This document shows, piece by piece, positions 61,281 to 64,000 of a stretch of 64,000 nucleotides of DNA. Within the stretch, counting starts at the first letter, position 1. Each line of letters begins with the position of its first letter. The DNA is taken from contig NZ_DLHN01000037.1 in assembly GCF_002483235.1 (NCBI RefSeq), positions 62,001-126,000 on the forward strand, read 5' to 3'. A program made the translations under genes and the position numbers. The stretch is from Pedobacter glucosidilyticus (GTDB lineage: Bacteria; Bacteroidota; Bacteroidia; Sphingobacteriales; Sphingobacteriaceae). The notes under the pieces were generated by a model. It saw only the letters and a list, made by a program, of their open reading frames with translations. It was not told the DNA's origin and searched no databases.

Positions 61281-62225
61281 TTAAAGTTGCGTTAATGCTT
61301 TAAGAATATGACTTTCTACCCGATGATGAATATCATCTGTAGCAGCTTTTTTAAATTCTTCGCCAGTAATTTTCTCATACAACTCAATATATCTTTCAGA
61401 GATAGCAATTACTCTGGCTTCATCCATCTCAGGAATTACTTGCCCGTCTTTGCCTTGAAAGTTATTTTCTATTAACCACTGTCTTACAAATTCTTTAGAA
61501 AGTTGCTTTTGTGGTTTAGCTGCTGCCTGTAATTCTTCATATCCTTCTTTGTAGAAATATCTTGAAGAATCTGGGGTATGTATTTCATCAATCAAATGAA
61601 TTTTACCATCGGCTTTGCCAAATTCATATTTGGTATCTACTAATATCAAACCTTGCTCGGCCGCAATCTCGGTACCTCTTTGGTAAAGTTTACGGGTATA
61701 ATCTTCTAACTGTAGGTAATCTTCCTCAGAAACAATACCTCTCTTCAAGATTTCTTCTCTTGAAATATCTTCATCATGCCCAACCGCAGCTTTGGTTGTT
61801 GGGGTTATAATAGGCTCTGGAAGTTTATCATTTTCTTTTAATCCTTCTGGTAGTTGTACTCCGCAAATGACTCTTCTACCCGCAGCATATTCTCTTGCTG
61901 CATGCCCAGCAAGATATCCTCTGATGACCATTTCAACTTTAAATGGTTCGCAAATTTTACCTATGGTAACGCTAGGGTCTGGAACTGATAATACCCAATT
62001 TGGAACTATGTCTTGTGTAGCAGCTAAAAATTTTGCTGCTATTTGGTTTAAAACCTGCCCTTTAAATGGAATGGGTTCTGGCAAGACAACATCAAAAGCA
62101 GAAATTCTATCACTTACCACCATCACCAGATATTTATCCTGAATGGTGTATACATCTCTAACTTTACCCTTATAAAAATTGGTTTGACCAGGAAGATTAA
62201 ATCTTGTTTCTTTGATTGCTTTCAT
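61281..62225 (-). CDS. purC: Phosphoribosylaminoimidazole-succinocarboxamide synthase
   Basis: PurC makes SAICAR in purine synthesis. The 314-residue protein is the longer bacterial/yeast-like form: KVRDVYTIQDKYLVMVVSDR at the N terminus, RGYLAGHAAREYAAGR, and LILVDTKYEFGKADGKIHLI and EIHTPDSSRY at the catalytic region. It is intact and long enough for the full ATP-grasp-like fold. It stands 81 bases after phoH on the same strand and 56 bases before the STAS gene. Confidence 0.96.
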   Translation of the reverse strand: MKAIKETRFNLPGQTNFYKGKVRDVYTIQDKYLVMVVSDRISAFDVVLPEPIPFKGQVLNQIAAKFLAATQDIVPNWVLSVPDPSVTIGKICEPFKVEMVIRGYLAGHAAREYAAGRRVICGVQLPEGLKENDKLPEPIITPTTKAAVGHDEDISREEILKRGIVSEEDYLQLEDYTRKLYQRGTEIAAEQGLILVDTKYEFGKADGKIHLIDEIHTPDSSRYFYKEGYEELQAAAKPQKQLSKEFVRQWLIENNFQGKDGQVIPEMDEARVIAISERYIELYEKITGEEFKKAATDDIHHRVESHILKALTQL

Positions 62226-62306
62226 TCTTTTTTTTGTGAGTAGTAATGATAAAAACTTTAGAAGTCTATCAAACTATCAACCTTATACACTTTTAACTTT
62301 CTACTT

Positions 62307-63275
62307 TTACTGAATATCTCCGTAAGCTTCTAGTATCTTTTTTACCAATTTATGTCTTACCACATCGGCACCACTCAGATAAATAATTTCTATTCCCTTA
62401 ATGTCAGCTAAGATACGTAGCGCATTATGCAAACCTGATTGTTGTTTTTTTGGTAAATCTATTTGGGTAACATCACCGGTAACAATAAATTTAGCGGTTG
62501 GACCCATTCTGGTTAAAAACATTTTGAGCTGCATATCGGTAGCATTTTGGGCTTCATCTAAGATAACAAAGCAGTTATCTAAAGTTCTGCCACGCATAAA
62601 TGCTAAAGGTGCAATTTCTATGGTTCTGTTTTCTAAGTATGTTTTAAGCTTTTCTGCCGGAATCATATCATCCAAAGCATCATAAAGAGGTCTTAGATAA
62701 GGGTCTATCTTTTCCTTTAAATCACCAGGCAAAAAGCCTAGGTTCTCTCCAGCTTCTACCGCTGGCCTGGTAAGAATAATTCGTTTGATTTCTTTGTTTT
62801 TTAAAGCTCTAACTGCTAAAGCAACCGCAGTATAGGTTTTACCCGTACCGGCCGGACCAATCGCAAATAATACATCATTGGTATTGATGCTACTCACCAT
62901 TCTCCTTTGGTTAGCTGTTCTGGCTTTCACCATAATGCCATTAGGTCCAAAAACGATTACTTCGGATGAAGAAGCATGAGTATCTCCTCCTTCTTTAATT
63001 GCATCTTTTTGTGCCGATGTAGCAACTGCCCCTAAAAGCGATTCAATATCATTGGTTGATAAATTTTGGTATTTATCAAGATGATTGATAATGGCTGAAA
63101 TTTTTTCATTAAAATTTATCAGCTCGCTTTCATCACCTAAGGCTTTAAGCTCATTGCCTCTAGCAACAACTTTAATCTTTGGAAATGAACGCTTTATCAA
63201 TTCAAAGTATTCATTATTTGGTCCCCATAACACAGCTGGGTTGACAGATTCTAAGGTAATTTTCAGTTCGTTCAA
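62307..63275 (-). CDS. PhoH family ATPase
   Basis: The 322-residue PhoH protein has an N-terminal domain (residues 1-100) and an ATPase with Walker A GPAGTGKTYTAVALAV near residue 140, FLPGDLKEKIDPYLRPLYDA, and Walker B VILDEAQNAT. PhoH proteins are thought to be RNA helicase-like or RNase-associated. The predicted start is TTG (63275). The gene diverges from the SAM hydroxide adenosyltransferase gene, and is followed by purC; the short gap between the divergent genes holds both promoters. The function in this phylum is unknown. Confidence 0.92.
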   Translation of the reverse strand: MNELKITLESVNPAVLWGPNNEYFELIKRSFPKIKVVARGNELKALGDESELINFNEKISAIINHLDKYQNLSTNDIESLLGAVATSAQKDAIKEGGDTHASSSEVIVFGPNGIMVKARTANQRRMVSSINTNDVLFAIGPAGTGKTYTAVALAVRALKNKEIKRIILTRPAVEAGENLGFLPGDLKEKIDPYLRPLYDALDDMIPAEKLKTYLENRTIEIAPLAFMRGRTLDNCFVILDEAQNATDMQLKMFLTRMGPTAKFIVTGDVTQIDLPKKQQSGLHNALRILADIKGIEIIYLSGADVVRHKLVKKILEAYGDIQ

Positions 63276-63376
63276 GTTATAGATTTTATGTTCCTGATAT
63301 TTATCTGAATTAAAAATTTAATATTTGTAGCATTGTTCTTGTAATGCAAGATTAAGAATAAATATTCACAAATTTA

Positions 63377-64000
63377 ATGGCAATTATTACATTAACTACA
63401 GACTTAGGTTATAAAGATTTTTATCAGGCTGCCCTAAAAGGAAGTATACTGAGTACTTTACCTGATGTTAATATAATTGATATCACCCATGAGATCCAAG
63501 CCTTCAATATTTCGAGGGCTGCTTTTATTCTTAAAAATTGTTTCAATTACTTCCCAAAAGGTACTGTACACCTTATTGGTATTGATACCGTTTACAGTGA
63601 AGATAATAAATACCTTGCCATAAAATACAAAGGACATTATTTTGTTGGTTCTGATAATGGAATTTTCTCTTTGATTTTTGAGGATAAACCCGAAGAAATT
63701 GTAGAGATTAATATCATGCAAGACCTTAAATTTTTACATTTCCCATTGGCTGATATTTTTGTAAAAGCGGCTTGCCACCTTGCTAAAGGTGGAAAACTTG
63801 TAGAGATTGGTATTCCTACCGCTAGTATAGAGCAAAGAATGCACCTTCACCCAGTCATAGAAAAAGACATGATTAAAGGAAGTGTAATTTTTATAGATTC
63901 TTTCCAAAATGTGGTGACCAATGTTAGTAAAGATCTGTTTACAAAAGTTCAAAAAGGCAGAAACTTTACTTTATCCTTCAAAAGGAATGAAACCATCAAT
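63377..64000 (+). CDS. SAM hydroxide adenosyltransferase family protein (3' end outside window)
   Basis: The first 208 codons of this gene are present and the frame is open to the end of the window. The start AIITLTTDLGYKDFYQAALK is the hallmark of the SAM-dependent chlorinase/fluorinase/hydroxide adenosyltransferase family; ITHEIQAFNISRAAFIL and GIDTVYSEDNKYLAIKYKG follow, then FVGSDNGIFSLIF. Ordinary bacterial members hydrolyse SAM to adenosine and methionine. A frame on the minus strand in the same region is a shadow. The C-terminal domain lies outside. Divergent from phoH. Confidence 0.9.
   Translation, partial: MAIITLTTDLGYKDFYQAALKGSILSTLPDVNIIDITHEIQAFNISRAAFILKNCFNYFPKGTVHLIGIDTVYSEDNKYLAIKYKGHYFVGSDNGIFSLIFEDKPEEIVEINIMQDLKFLHFPLADIFVKAACHLAKGGKLVEIGIPTASIEQRMHLHPVIEKDMIKGSVIFIDSFQNVVTNVSKDLFTKVQKGRNFTLSFKRNETIN

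Noticed and set aside
63377..64000. A halogenase (chlorinase or fluorinase) reading of the last gene.
   Set aside because: The family includes those enzymes, but ordinary bacterial members are SAM hydrolases, and no natural-product genes are near.

Overview
The window is a gene-dense, AT-rich stretch of a Bacteroidota chromosome, most likely from a Sphingobacteriaceae member close to Pedobacter. This rests on several signs: promoters of the Bacteroidota type (TTTG, about 20 bp, TAnnTTTG), lipoproteins with short signal peptides, a DUF4296 lipoprotein, a YbiT-like ABC-F protein, a 2-oxo acid dehydrogenase E2, futalosine-pathway menaquinone genes (mqnA, mqnE, and a UbiD-type decarboxylase) and the block purC / phoH / SAM hydroxide adenosyltransferase. 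The genus is an inference. No prophage, transposase or CRISPR array is visible. Most of the window is core housekeeping DNA with a few decayed spots.

Layout. 1-6.9 kb: the end of an ABC-F ATPase gene, a YiaK-like dehydrogenase, a UbiD-like decarboxylase, a Gfo/Idh/MocA oxidoreductase with a truncated CBM9-like remnant behind it, and two gene fragments. 6.9-16.1 kb: mnmA, a lipoprotein, topA with a small conserved-looking partner, a PolB-like exonuclease, a fused SpmA/SpmB-type membrane protein, mgsA, an NlpE/META lipoprotein and a DUF2383 protein. 16.1-17 kb: two identical tRNA-Lys(UUU) genes with separate terminators, then a TonB C-terminal remnant. 17-26 kb: gatC, plsC, trpS, deoxynucleoside kinase, kdsB, an orphan histidine kinase, a YitT protein, an aldehyde dehydrogenase, a DUF2064 protein and queG. 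26-35.7 kb: a glucose/sorbosone dehydrogenase, mutS2, a DUF4296 lipoprotein, a tightly packed run (YggS, GNAT, DUF3298, aspartate kinase, methyltransferase) and a ROK regulator. 35.7-43.5 kb: sdaA with an MFS transporter, a metallophosphatase, the polyphosphate pair ppx/ppk1 and a histone H1-like lysine-rich protein. 43.5-51.6 kb: YajQ, a nucleoside phosphorylase, mqnA, a phosphoglycerate-mutase-like phosphatase, mqnE and a methionine/sulfur cluster. 51.6-64 kb: E2, cinA, lptD, an amidase, an MCE protein, a frameshifted Fic gene, rnz, a STAS protein, purC, phoH and the start of a SAM hydroxide adenosyltransferase gene.

The most striking locus is the leader of metY-metX (48.78-49.17 kb). A near-consensus promoter is followed by a SAM-I-like riboswitch. 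Ten bases after its closing stem comes a 38-codon ORF that ends in CNMCCCMC and a stop. This looks like a cysteine/methionine-sensing leader peptide stacked on a SAM riboswitch. The metY frame is also open, in +1 relative to the leader, through the whole interval. Other points worth attention are the asymmetric ABC-F protein (one intact and one degenerate composite ATP site), a Fic gene broken exactly in front of its catalytic motif, a perfect 13-bp inverted repeat before the NlpE/META lipoprotein, and several genes that appear to start at TTG.
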